Source of the DNA: Wolbachia pipientis
GTDB taxonomy: Bacteria > Pseudomonadota > Alphaproteobacteria > Rickettsiales > Anaplasmataceae
DNA: 8,715 bases
Assembly: GCF_023661085.1 (NCBI RefSeq)
Contig: NZ_JAHDJT010000048.1
Coordinates: 1 to 8,715, forward strand
Direction: 5' to 3'
Made by a program: the position numbers and the translations under genes. Below the pieces are notes generated by a model. That model was not told where the DNA came from. It saw only the letters and a program-made list of their open reading frames with translations, and searched no databases. Shown in pieces: positions 1 through 4,857 of this stretch. The number at the start of each line of letters is the position of its first letter. Position 1 is the first letter of the stretch.

Positions 1-4
1 AAAC

Positions 5-20
5 TAGGGTATCAACCCTA
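5..20. repeat. Short hairpin TAGGGT-ATCA-ACCCTA
   Basis: A perfect 6-bp inverted repeat with a 4-base loop sits at the left edge of the window. No T-run follows it on either strand, so I do not call it a terminator. It is the first of several palindromes in the gene-free first 300 bases. What lies to its left is unknown. Confidence 0.4.
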
Positions 21-45
21 ACTTCTCTAAATTTGCTCACAATCT

Positions 46-64
46 CTTAACTTGATGCGTATGG
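46..64 (+). repeat. Dispersed repeat, diverged copy 1 (CTTAACTTGATGCGTATGG)
   Basis: These 19 bases match the units at 8661-8683 (same strand) and 8487-8509 (opposite strand) except for one base: GATGCG here, GACGCG in the other two. Three copies in under 9 kb, all in non-coding DNA, show a dispersed repeat family. From memory this unit is common in Wolbachia intergenic DNA; that recollection was not checked. Confidence 0.7.
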
Positions 65-102
65 TTATAAATACAGTGCCCTTTTCTTGTTATCAAAGTA
101 GC

Positions 103-178
103 TGACACTGGTTCACTTTGTGGCGGTGTCATCCAAGTAGCCCCTCCTTCTGTCATCCCAGTGCCCCGACACTGGGAT
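103..178. repeat. Palindromic repeat cluster (GTCATCC type)
   Basis: Two inverted repeats lie side by side. The first pairs TGACAC (103-108) with GTGTCA (126-131). The second is a perfect 9-bp stem, ATCCCAGTG (155-163) with CACTGGGAT (170-178), and a 6-base loop CCCCGA. The word GTCATCC occurs in both units, so the second may be a relative of the first. The G/C-rich stem stands out from the AT-rich surroundings. Such units resemble the small palindromic elements of Wolbachia (recollection). An open frame of 76 codons across this stretch is explained by the repeats and is not called as a gene. Confidence 0.65.
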
Positions 179-249
179 CCGGTCTTTCCATAATAATTAA
201 AATGTTGCGTTTTAAATTAAGATTAGCTGCTTTCTATGTTTACAAAATT

Positions 250-273
250 AGTTTGCTTGCTTACAAGCAAACT
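250..273. repeat. 10-bp inverted repeat AGTTTGCTTG/CAAGCAAACT
   Basis: This is a perfect 10-bp stem (250-259 with 264-273) around the 4-base loop CTTA. Only CC follows on the plus side before mixed sequence, and no T-run is present on either side, so a factor-independent terminator is unlikely. It sits 7 bases from the next palindrome at 281, which suggests a cluster of inserted palindromic elements and not one regulatory site. Confidence 0.6.
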
Positions 274-280
274 TTCCTAG

Positions 281-303
281 ATTCCAGCGTCACGCGCTGG
301 AAT
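281..303. repeat. Palindromic element ATTCCAGCG-TCACG-CGCTGGAAT
   Basis: This is a perfect 9-bp stem with a 5-base loop, followed by GACACC. It has the same style as the element at 155-178 (a TTCCAG/TCCCAG core beside a TGTCAT or ATGACA end). A related half-copy, GTGTCATTCCAGTGTC, is visible at 8452-8467. In Wolbachia this kind of palindrome is found in many spacers and sometimes inside genes (recollection, unchecked). Confidence 0.65.
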
Positions 304-348
304 GACACCCTTCACAGTCTTTTAAACTGCTTTAGCTATAAGTATTAA

Positions 349-726
349 GAAATTTACCAAACGAAGAAAAAGACAAAGAAATCTCGAGTGGCGAGTTTTG
401 ACTCTATAATACTTTAAATTGGCGCTATAATAATTTGCTGACGCTTAGTTCAAGCGCGATTTGGCTGAATGTAGAAAAAATGAAAAAGACATGCAGCCGC
501 TATAATTTGATACAATCCGCCAAAAAATACCCTGAGTTTTTTACTGAATTTTGTCATTGAGCCTGCAGATCAAAAACAAGTTTTGAGTCAGAAATACCCT
601 TGTTACTATAATAATGAAATTGTTGGGATTTGTCAAGTAGTTTTTTTGCTCTGTTTCTATGCTACTTGGACGACACAGTTTTCGTATAGTAGGAGCATCT
701 GTGAAGCCTATGTTCTACAACAGAAC
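349..726. other. Gene-free spacer, no recognised gene
   Basis: I find no supported coding region in these bases. The visible structure is minor. A near-repeat CGCTATAAT(AA)TTTG occurs at 423 and 498, and there are perfect TATAAT boxes at 405, 426 and 501 with no convincing -35 partner. CGCTT/AAGCG can pair at 442-456, CAAGTAG (634-640) with CTACTTG (662-668), and GTTCT/AGAAC just past the end of the minus-strand complex I gene (712-726). A small RNA or a decayed gene is possible, but nothing I recognise (tmRNA, RNase P RNA, 6S RNA or SRP RNA signatures) is evident. Confidence 0.4.
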
Positions 727-1026
727 TTATTTAGGTATGAAATTACTCGCGTAAGACTTTGGGCGTCTCTTAATGTCTTTTGGCATTTCAATTATATATT
801 TAGCATTGCGTCTTTTTGCGTAGAATACTGCTTTTTCAAGGGAGTCAAACTTTAATACAATTTGTTTTTTGGGGCTTTTTGAGCCAACCCATCCCATCAG
901 AGGTTCAATATAGTAAGGATCAGGTTCAGTTCTTAGGTGCCAAAAGTGAGTATTACCTAAGCCAGATTGTGTTGCAGTTCTTGTTGGTTTGTAAATCTTA
1001 AAAACTACTCTATCATCAATGCTCAT
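727..1026 (-). CDS. NADH dehydrogenase (complex I) NDUFS4-family subunit
   Basis: This 99-residue protein matches the ETC complex I subunit family, the bacterial counterpart of the mitochondrial NDUFS4 (18-kDa, AQDQ) subunit. Family landmarks visible are IYKPTRTATQSG (residues 11-22), EPLMGWVGS (41-49), the FDSLEKAVFYA segment (60-70) and the C-terminal KSYASNF (90-96). In mitochondria and alphaproteobacteria this is an accessory subunit on the peripheral arm of complex I, where it helps assembly and stability and has no redox centre of its own. It has no signal peptide or membrane segment, which fits a cytoplasmic-side position. The length is normal for bacterial members, so it looks intact. 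The ATG at 1026 is preceded by a plausible promoter (1048-1076), giving a leader of about 15 bases; no clear Shine-Dalgarno sequence is seen. It lies apart from any nuo genes, as an isolated gene. Confidence 0.88.
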   Translation of the reverse strand: MSIDDRVVFKIYKPTRTATQSGLGNTHFWHLRTEPDPYYIEPLMGWVGSKSPKKQIVLKFDSLEKAVFYAKRRNAKYIIEMPKDIKRRPKSYASNFIPK

Positions 1027-1047
1027 GGCTTTTGCTAAATAAACTAA

Positions 1048-1076
1048 AATATATACCTAAATAAATCCCTGCACAA
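1048..1076 (-). promoter_or_regulatory. Putative promoter for the complex I subunit gene
   Basis: Read on the minus strand, TTGTGC (1076-1071) and TATATT (1053-1048) are separated by exactly 17 bases. The -10 box is good and the -35 box weak. The predicted transcript would start about 15 bases before the ATG. The promoter lies back to back with the plus-strand promoter at 1081-1109, so the two could influence each other. In such AT-rich DNA the match could be chance. Confidence 0.4.
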
Positions 1077-1080
1077 ACAA

Positions 1081-1109
1081 TTAACGTGGTTTCCTTTTCT
1101 CTTTATAAT
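1081..1109 (+). promoter_or_regulatory. Putative sigma-70 promoter for the esterase/dehydrogenase pair
   Basis: TTAACG (1081-1086) and a perfect TATAAT (1104-1109) are spaced by 17 bases. Transcription would start near 1116, upstream of both candidate start codons of the esterase (1143 and 1179). The -35 box matches the consensus at four of six positions. It is divergent from, and only 4 bases away from, the minus-strand promoter. Confidence 0.5.
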
Positions 1110-1178
1110 GGAACAATATAGTTTTTACAAATTCAAAAATCAGTGTTAAATAAAGGTATAAACGCAAAAAGAAAAAAA

Positions 1179-1823
1179 ATGATTGAACTTAACGGTCCAG
1201 AAATTTGTGAGAGTGGAAATAAGAAAAATTTAATTGTTTGCTTACATGGCTGGGGATCAAGCGGTGATAACTTTGTTCACCTTGCTAAAGTTATGAGCAA
1301 ATCTTTACCTGATTCATGTTTTATAGCACCAAATGCTCCATTTGAAAGGGAAATAGGTGATGGTTATCAATGGTTCAGCTTAGAGGATCGCAGTGAAGAG
1401 GTGCTATATAATGGAGTAAAAAGTGCCGCATCGATAGTAAATCATTTTATTGATACGAAGTTAAAAGAGCTTAGCTTAAATGATGCACAGCTTTCTTTGA
1501 TTGGGTTTTCCCAAGGGGCAATGCTTGCAATACACACAGCTCTTACCCGCTCTCAGTCTTGTGCATCAGTTGTTGCATATTCTGGTAGGTTTCTTTCGCC
1601 TTCAAAAGTTGCACCAGAGATCAAATCAAAGCCCAACATGTGCATTATCCACGGTGATGCTGACGATGTAGTGCCTTTTTCTTCTCTTGACTTGGCAGTT
1701 AAAGCTCTGAAGGAAAATGGAATAAACGTTGAGGGGCACCCAATTCATGCATTGGGCCACATTATCAATGAAGAAGGTATAAGATTGGGTGTAGAATTTA
1801 TTAAAAAAAATTTCAAAAACTAA
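1179..1823 (+). CDS. Carboxylesterase/phospholipase, acyl-protein thioesterase-like
   Basis: This is an alpha/beta-hydrolase of the phospholipase/carboxylesterase (Abhydrolase_2) family, predicted to split carboxyl or thioester bonds in lipid-like substrates. From the ATG at 1179 it has 214 residues, normal for the family. An oxyanion-side HGWGSSG motif lies near the N-terminus. The nucleophile elbow GFSQGA carries the catalytic Ser111, the HGDADDVVP motif carries Asp162, and LGH carries His194, so the triad is complete. No signal peptide is seen, so it is probably cytoplasmic. An in-frame GTG at 1143 would add 12 lysine-rich residues; I prefer 1179 because the family usually starts just before the first beta strand and the purine-rich run before this ATG could bind the ribosome weakly. 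The stop is 5 bases before the next gene, suggesting translational linkage. The true substrate cannot be read from the sequence. Confidence 0.86.
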   Translation: MIELNGPEICESGNKKNLIVCLHGWGSSGDNFVHLAKVMSKSLPDSCFIAPNAPFEREIGDGYQWFSLEDRSEEVLYNGVKSAASIVNHFIDTKLKELSLNDAQLSLIGFSQGAMLAIHTALTRSQSCASVVAYSGRFLSPSKVAPEIKSKPNMCIIHGDADDVVPFSSLDLAVKALKENGINVEGHPIHALGHIINEEGIRLGVEFIKKNFKN

Positions 1824-1828
1824 TTTTC

Positions 1829-2641
1829 ATGCACTTGTTTTGCTTCGGTTATGGGTATGTAGCTAGGTTTCTATTACAAAAGTTGCTGAATTTAGGTTGG
1901 AAAGTCAGCGGCACTTCAAGAAATCAAGGCATACGAAGTGTTAATCTCTTTAATTACAATGAAGTGAGCAAAGATACGTTTCAAGACGTAACACATATTT
2001 TAATTTCCATCCCGCCAGATGGTGATGATGTGCTGGAGAGATATGGTCATTACTTTCAAAATGTCAAATGGCTTGGTTATCTATCTGCAACTAGTGTCTA
2101 TGGCGACCACGCTGGTAATTGGGTTACAGAAGAATCTGAAACAAAACCTGTAGAAAACAGAGGAGAGAAGCGCCTTAGATCTGAAAAGAAATGGCTAAAT
2201 AGCAATTTACCTGTTCATGTTTTTCGTTTGGCTGGAATATACGGCCCCGGAAGAAACGTATTGGTTGATTTACAACTAAGTAAAGCAAGAAATGTGCGAA
2301 AAGAAGGGCATTTTTTCTCTCGTATTCATGTTGAAGATATATTGAATATTCTATTTTCTTCCATGCAAAGCATAAAACCCGGTGAAATATACAATTGTGC
2401 GGATGACTTGCCCGCTACACAATCCGAAGTGGTAGCATACGCGGCAAAACTTCTGAATGTTAGTGCTCCAGAGCCAGCGGAGGTTTCTTCCTTGCCTGAC
2501 TGTGCGCAGAGTTTTTATTTAGGATCAAAAAAAGTAAGCAACGTTAAAGTTAAAAGAGATCTTGGCATCTCTCTAGTTTATCCTAACTATAAGGTAGGGC
2601 TAGAGAGCTTATACGCTGAAGAGTTGAAGTCACTTACTTAA
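1829..2641 (+). CDS. SDR-family NAD(P)-dependent epimerase/dehydratase-like protein
   Basis: This 270-residue protein has an N-terminal Rossmann nucleotide-binding motif, GYGYVA (residues 7-12), right after the first beta strand. The YLSATSVYGD segment (84-93) and the WVTEES stretch after it are typical of the extended, atypical SDR group that includes the E. coli YeeZ-like proteins annotated as NAD-dependent epimerases. AGIYGPGRN is the usual substrate-domain boundary. The canonical YxxxK catalytic pair is not visible; the equivalent region reads ENRGEKRLRSEKKW, so true epimerase activity is uncertain. No transmembrane segment is seen. It follows the esterase by 5 bases and has no separate Shine-Dalgarno sequence in that gap, so the pair is probably one transcript and may rely on translational coupling. 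A hairpin with a short T-run at 2667-2693 may end the transcript. Substrate unknown. Confidence 0.8.
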   Translation: MHLFCFGYGYVARFLLQKLLNLGWKVSGTSRNQGIRSVNLFNYNEVSKDTFQDVTHILISIPPDGDDVLERYGHYFQNVKWLGYLSATSVYGDHAGNWVTEESETKPVENRGEKRLRSEKKWLNSNLPVHVFRLAGIYGPGRNVLVDLQLSKARNVRKEGHFFSRIHVEDILNILFSSMQSIKPGEIYNCADDLPATQSEVVAYAAKLLNVSAPEPAEVSSLPDCAQSFYLGSKKVSNVKVKRDLGISLVYPNYKVGLESLYAEELKSLT

Positions 2642-2677
2642 AGATCTCTTGCATAACCTGCCTTCTGATTTCACGTC
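2642..2677 (-). mobile_element. Degenerate mobile-element end (repeat of 7212-7257)
   Basis: The reverse complement of 2642-2661 equals 7238-7257 at 19 of 20 bases (core ATGCAAGAGATCT). Beyond this, similarity continues in pieces: GACGT, GAAAT and CAGAA occur in the same order in both places, with about six bases missing here. The element starts directly behind the stop codon of the dehydrogenase gene. The core resembles ends of IS5-family elements in Wolbachia as I recall them, but no transposase remains here, so the family is an inference. Confidence 0.5.
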
Positions 2678-2693
2678 TTGGATGAAATCTTTT
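2667..2693 (+). terminator. Possible terminator of the esterase/dehydrogenase transcript
   Basis: GATTTCA (2667-2673) pairs perfectly with TGAAATC (2683-2689) around a 9-base loop, and four T residues follow at once (2690-2693). It starts 26 bases after the dehydrogenase stop codon. The stem has only two G-C pairs and the T-run is short, so it would be a weak terminator. Part of it overlaps the degenerate element at 2642-2677. Confidence 0.4.
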
Positions 2694-2735
2694 AAAAAAA
2701 GTATAGGTGATAGATTTTGATGGGGGTATAATTAA

Positions 2736-2770
2736 AGGCTTGAACAGGCTATGTTAGCCCTTACAAGCCT
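2736..2770. repeat. Nested hairpin in the spacer
   Basis: An outer stem AGGCTTG/CAAGCCT (2736-2742 with 2764-2770) encloses an inner stem GGCT/AGCC (2747-2750 with 2756-2759). No T-run follows on the plus strand. It sits between two convergent genes and next to the minus-strand terminator. It may act as a transcript end on the plus strand or be a palindromic repeat. Confidence 0.45.
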
Positions 2771-2815
2771 AAGTAAAAGGAAAAAGGAAGAGATAGAACA
2801 TTTCTACCTCTCCTT
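2771..2815 (-). terminator. Rho-independent terminator of the collagen-like membrane protein gene
   Basis: On the minus strand a 14-bp stem with one bulged base and one G-T pair (2815-2802 with 2798-2784) closes a 3-base loop and is followed by TTTTTCCTTTT. It begins 10 bases after the stop codon of the gene at 2826-3545. Hairpin, T-run and position together make a convincing intrinsic terminator. There is no T-run on the plus-strand side, so it appears to be one-directional. Confidence 0.78.
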
Positions 2816-2825
2816 AATATTAACT

Positions 2826-3545
2826 TTACTTTTTCAGCGCTTCAGATATAGCTGCATTTACTGCAACCTCTTGTAATTTAGGTGATACGTCGCCTTTTAA
2901 AGCTTCATGGCTTTTATTACTTACTGCAACTGCTGGCAGACCAGCTTTTTCATCCACACCCAACGCTTTTTTTACTGCAGCAAGATCATTTACTTCTGTA
3001 CCACCAACTGATTTTACAATAACATTATTATTTTCAACATTATATGCAAGAGCTTTGGATTGGTATCCGCCATTTTCGTCTTTAAAGATCACGTATAGCT
3101 CTCCACACGTTTTCTTACCTAGCAATACTTCGCGATTGTCACTTGAAAGCTCCAAATATAATTTCTTAACTTGGCTGCCTTTCTCTTTAACTTCTTTTTC
3201 AACAATCTTAGCAATCTTTATAGCATCACCAAGAAGAGCAGAGAAGTCTGCATCTTTACCATTTACACCATCCTTACCATCTTGACCCTTAGCTCCTTCC
3301 GTTAGAAACAGTTGCTGATATGCTCCAATAAGGAGGTATGCGGCAGCAACAGAAGCTATTATTGCTATTGCCCAAGGGTTAGCAAGATATGCTAGGAATG
3401 TTGAAGAAAGTGCCACTCCTTTTGCAGCAGCATAAATAGTAGTTGCTGCTATTGCTAAAGCTGCAACTGTAAACCCAATGTGTAGAGTTGTTTTTGCAAT
3501 ACGTGCGTACTTCTGTATGCCTTGATCTTGTGTTTGTACAGTCAT
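2826..3545 (-). CDS. Hypothetical membrane protein with collagen-like Gly-X-Y stretch
   Basis: I do not recognise this 239-residue protein. Visible architecture: a short polar N-terminus (1-20), two hydrophobic Ala/Ile-rich segments (about 21-41 and 56-78) that look like membrane helices, and five consecutive Gly-X-Y triplets (84-98, GAK GQD GKD GVN GKD). Then follow a Lys/Glu-rich amphipathic helix (about 104-125), a mixed region with several likely beta strands (126-180) and a Lys/Ala-rich tail. With two helices, both ends would be on the same side of the membrane, probably the cytoplasm; that is inference. The start is well supported: AAGAGG lies 5 bases before the ATG and a good promoter lies at 3580-3608. 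It has its own terminator, so it is a single-gene unit beside a housekeeping operon. Clean reading frame and full signals argue for a real, expressed gene, probably lineage-specific. Function unknown. Confidence 0.82.
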   Translation of the reverse strand: MTVQTQDQGIQKYARIAKTTLHIGFTVAALAIAATTIYAAAKGVALSSTFLAYLANPWAIAIIASVAAAYLLIGAYQQLFLTEGAKGQDGKDGVNGKDADFSALLGDAIKIAKIVEKEVKEKGSQVKKLYLELSSDNREVLLGKKTCGELYVIFKDENGGYQSKALAYNVENNNVIVKSVGGTEVNDLAAVKKALGVDEKAGLPAVAVSNKSHEALKGDVSPKLQEVAVNAAISEALKK

Positions 3546-3550
3546 AATAA

Positions 3551-3556
3551 CCTCTT
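3551..3556 (-). promoter_or_regulatory. Ribosome binding site AAGAGG
   Basis: AAGAGG on the minus strand is 5 bases before the ATG at 3545. It is among the clearest Shine-Dalgarno sequences in the window and fixes the start of the collagen-like membrane protein. Confidence 0.7.
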
Positions 3557-3579
3557 AAAATAAGACTAATAAAAACTTA

Positions 3580-3608
3580 AATATATACTAATAACACATG
3601 TTAGTCAA
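3580..3608 (-). promoter_or_regulatory. Sigma-70 promoter of the collagen-like membrane protein gene
   Basis: On the minus strand TTGACT (3608-3603, five of six to consensus) and TATATT (3585-3580) are exactly 17 bases apart. Transcription would start near 3573, giving a leader of about 28 bases that includes the AAGAGG site. An imperfect dyad TAACA-CA-TGTTA (3592-3603) lies in the spacer between the boxes and touches the -35 element; it could bind a regulator, but this is speculative. Confidence 0.62.
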
Positions 3609-3691
3609 GTCCTTAATTTTATAATAATTTAATAAAATAAGTATATTCTGAGTTGCCTCCTAAATTGCTATTAATCATGTACAGTTGATAT

Positions 3692-4558
3692 ATGATACAT
3701 GGTTGGCTTAATCTCGACAAAGCAATAGGAATTAGTTCTGCACAAGCTGTAGCGCAAGTTAAGAAGATTTTTGGAATTAAAAAGGCTGGTCATTTGGGAA
3801 CACTTGACCCCTTAGCTTCAGGTGTGTTGCCAATTGCCCTTGGTGAAGCGACAAAAACTATACCATACTTATCTTGTGATTCAAAGGCATACAATTTCAC
3901 AATAAAATGGGGAGAGCAAAAAACCACAGACGATTTAGATGGTGATACTATTAAAGCTAGCAACATGAAACCTGAGTATAACCAAATAAACTGCGCGATC
4001 AAGAACTTTGTTGGTGAGATATCACAAACTCCTCCCCAATTCTCAGCAATAAAAATCAATGGGACAAGGGCATATAAATTAGCAAGAAGTGGGCAAAAAG
4101 CGAATATAAAGCCCCGCTTAGTGCGAATATATGAACTGAAATTGATCTCTGCTAATACTATAAATAACAGTGCTGATTTTTCTATGCTGTGCGGTAGTGG
4201 CGTATATGTGAGGTCAATTGCAAGAGATCTTGGAATCGCGTTAAATTGCTTTGGACATATTACACAATTAAGAAGGATCATGGTAGGCAGTTTTAGAGAA
4301 ACCGAATCAGTGACAATCGAACGGCTTACAAAAAAAGATAAAATTATCCCCATCGCATCAGCTTTAAAATCAATGTTCAAGGTTGAAATTTCCGCAGAGG
4401 AAGCGGAGAAAATCAGAAAAGGTCAGGAAATCGTATTAAATAACTTGCGTAATTTAAAGAATTATGATATTTTTTGTACGATAGTGGGTAATGTACCCGT
4501 TGCAATCTGCAGTTTTACTTATGGTTGTGTAAAACCTATCCGTGTTTTTAATGTTTGA
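3692..4558 (+). CDS. truB: tRNA pseudouridine(55) synthase TruB
   Basis: TruB converts uridine 55 in the T-loop of tRNAs to pseudouridine. The 288-residue protein shows the family landmarks: N-terminal GWLNLDKAIGISSAQAV (residues 4-20), the catalytic loop GHLGTLDPLASGVLP with the nucleophile Asp39, a PPQFSAIKINGTRAYKLAR segment in the middle and GVYVRSIARDLG (170-181). The C-terminal part after about residue 220 is a short RNA-binding-like extension, so the protein is a little shorter than the E. coli enzyme. The ATG at 3692 fits the usual start of the family; no clear Shine-Dalgarno sequence or convincing promoter is seen in the AT-rich 146-base divergent spacer. It is followed after 12 bases by rpsO and then pnp, an arrangement kept in many bacteria. 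The usual upstream neighbour rbfA is not present; its place is taken by the unrelated gene on the opposite strand. Confidence 0.96.
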   Translation: MIHGWLNLDKAIGISSAQAVAQVKKIFGIKKAGHLGTLDPLASGVLPIALGEATKTIPYLSCDSKAYNFTIKWGEQKTTDDLDGDTIKASNMKPEYNQINCAIKNFVGEISQTPPQFSAIKINGTRAYKLARSGQKANIKPRLVRIYELKLISANTINNSADFSMLCGSGVYVRSIARDLGIALNCFGHITQLRRIMVGSFRETESVTIERLTKKDKIIPIASALKSMFKVEISAEEAEKIRKGQEIVLNNLRNLKNYDIFCTIVGNVPVAICSFTYGCVKPIRVFNV

Positions 4559-4561
4559 AAT

Positions 4562-4565
4562 GAGG
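4562..4565 (+). promoter_or_regulatory. Ribosome binding site GAGG of rpsO
   Basis: GAGG lies 5 bases before the rpsO ATG, inside the 12-base gap after truB. It supports the chosen start and independent initiation of rpsO on the truB-rpsO-pnp transcript. Confidence 0.65.
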
Positions 4566-4570
4566 TTTAG

Positions 4571-4843
4571 ATGTCAATAACATCAGAAAAGAAAAAGAAT
4601 TTGATAAATGTATATGCAATTAAAGAAAATGACACAGGTTCATCTTTTGTACAATGTGCTATTTTAACCGAAAGGATCAGTAACTTAACTGAGCACTTTA
4701 AAGTGCACAAGCATGACCATCACTCTAAGCGTGGTTTACTTATACTAATAGGTAGAAGACGCAAACACTTAAATTATATAAAGCGTAAGTTTGGTAATCA
4801 GGCCTATCAGGAGTTAATAGAGAAGTTAGGCATTAGAAAATAA
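4571..4843 (+). CDS. rpsO: 30S ribosomal protein S15
   Basis: S15 binds the central domain of 16S rRNA early in small-subunit assembly and forms a bridge to the large subunit. The 90-residue length is typical. The second half is well conserved: [22 protein letters not shown] (from residue 46) contains the His-Asp and Lys/Arg residues that contact rRNA. In the first half the usual DTGSPEVQ signature reads DTGSSFVQ (21-28), replacing Pro-Glu by Ser-Phe, which is unusual for this protein. The frame is open and the rest normal, so I regard the gene as functional. It lies 12 bases after truB and 14 bases before pnp, with a GAGG at each junction, so all three are probably one operon. In E. coli S15 represses its own translation through a leader pseudoknot; with only 12 bases upstream here, such a structure would have to lie within truB. 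Confidence 0.96.
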   Translation: MSITSEKKKNLINVYAIKENDTGSSFVQCAILTERISNLTEHFKVHKHDHHSKRGLLILIGRRRKHLNYIKRKFGNQAYQELIEKLGIRK

Positions 4844-4845
4844 TC

Positions 4846-4850
4846 GAGGA
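4846..4850 (+). promoter_or_regulatory. Ribosome binding site GAGGA of pnp
   Basis: GAGGA lies 7 bases before the pnp ATG in a 14-base gap. The gap is too short for the long RNase III-processed leader hairpin that precedes pnp in E. coli. Confidence 0.65.
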
Positions 4851-4857
4851 ATTTTGT

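Noticed and set aside
118..348. Open frame of 76 codons on the plus strand
   Set aside because: It runs through the palindrome cluster and has no ribosome binding site, promoter or protein-like composition.
583..855. Open frame of 90 codons on the plus strand
   Set aside because: It overlaps the well-supported complex I subunit gene in antisense, is Cys/Phe/Tyr-rich as expected for chance translation, and shows no motif.
1143..1178. GTG start adding 12 residues to the esterase
   Set aside because: The extra residues are Lys-rich and not part of the fold, and there is no Shine-Dalgarno sequence before the GTG. It cannot be fully excluded.
3620..3625. Perfect TATAAT as the truB promoter
   Set aside because: No acceptable -35 box lies 16 to 18 bases upstream, and TATAAT is expected by chance in this very AT-rich spacer.
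3790..4380. Long minus-strand open frame of 196 codons
   Set aside because: It lies wholly antisense to truB, whose motifs are unmistakable; it is a composition shadow.
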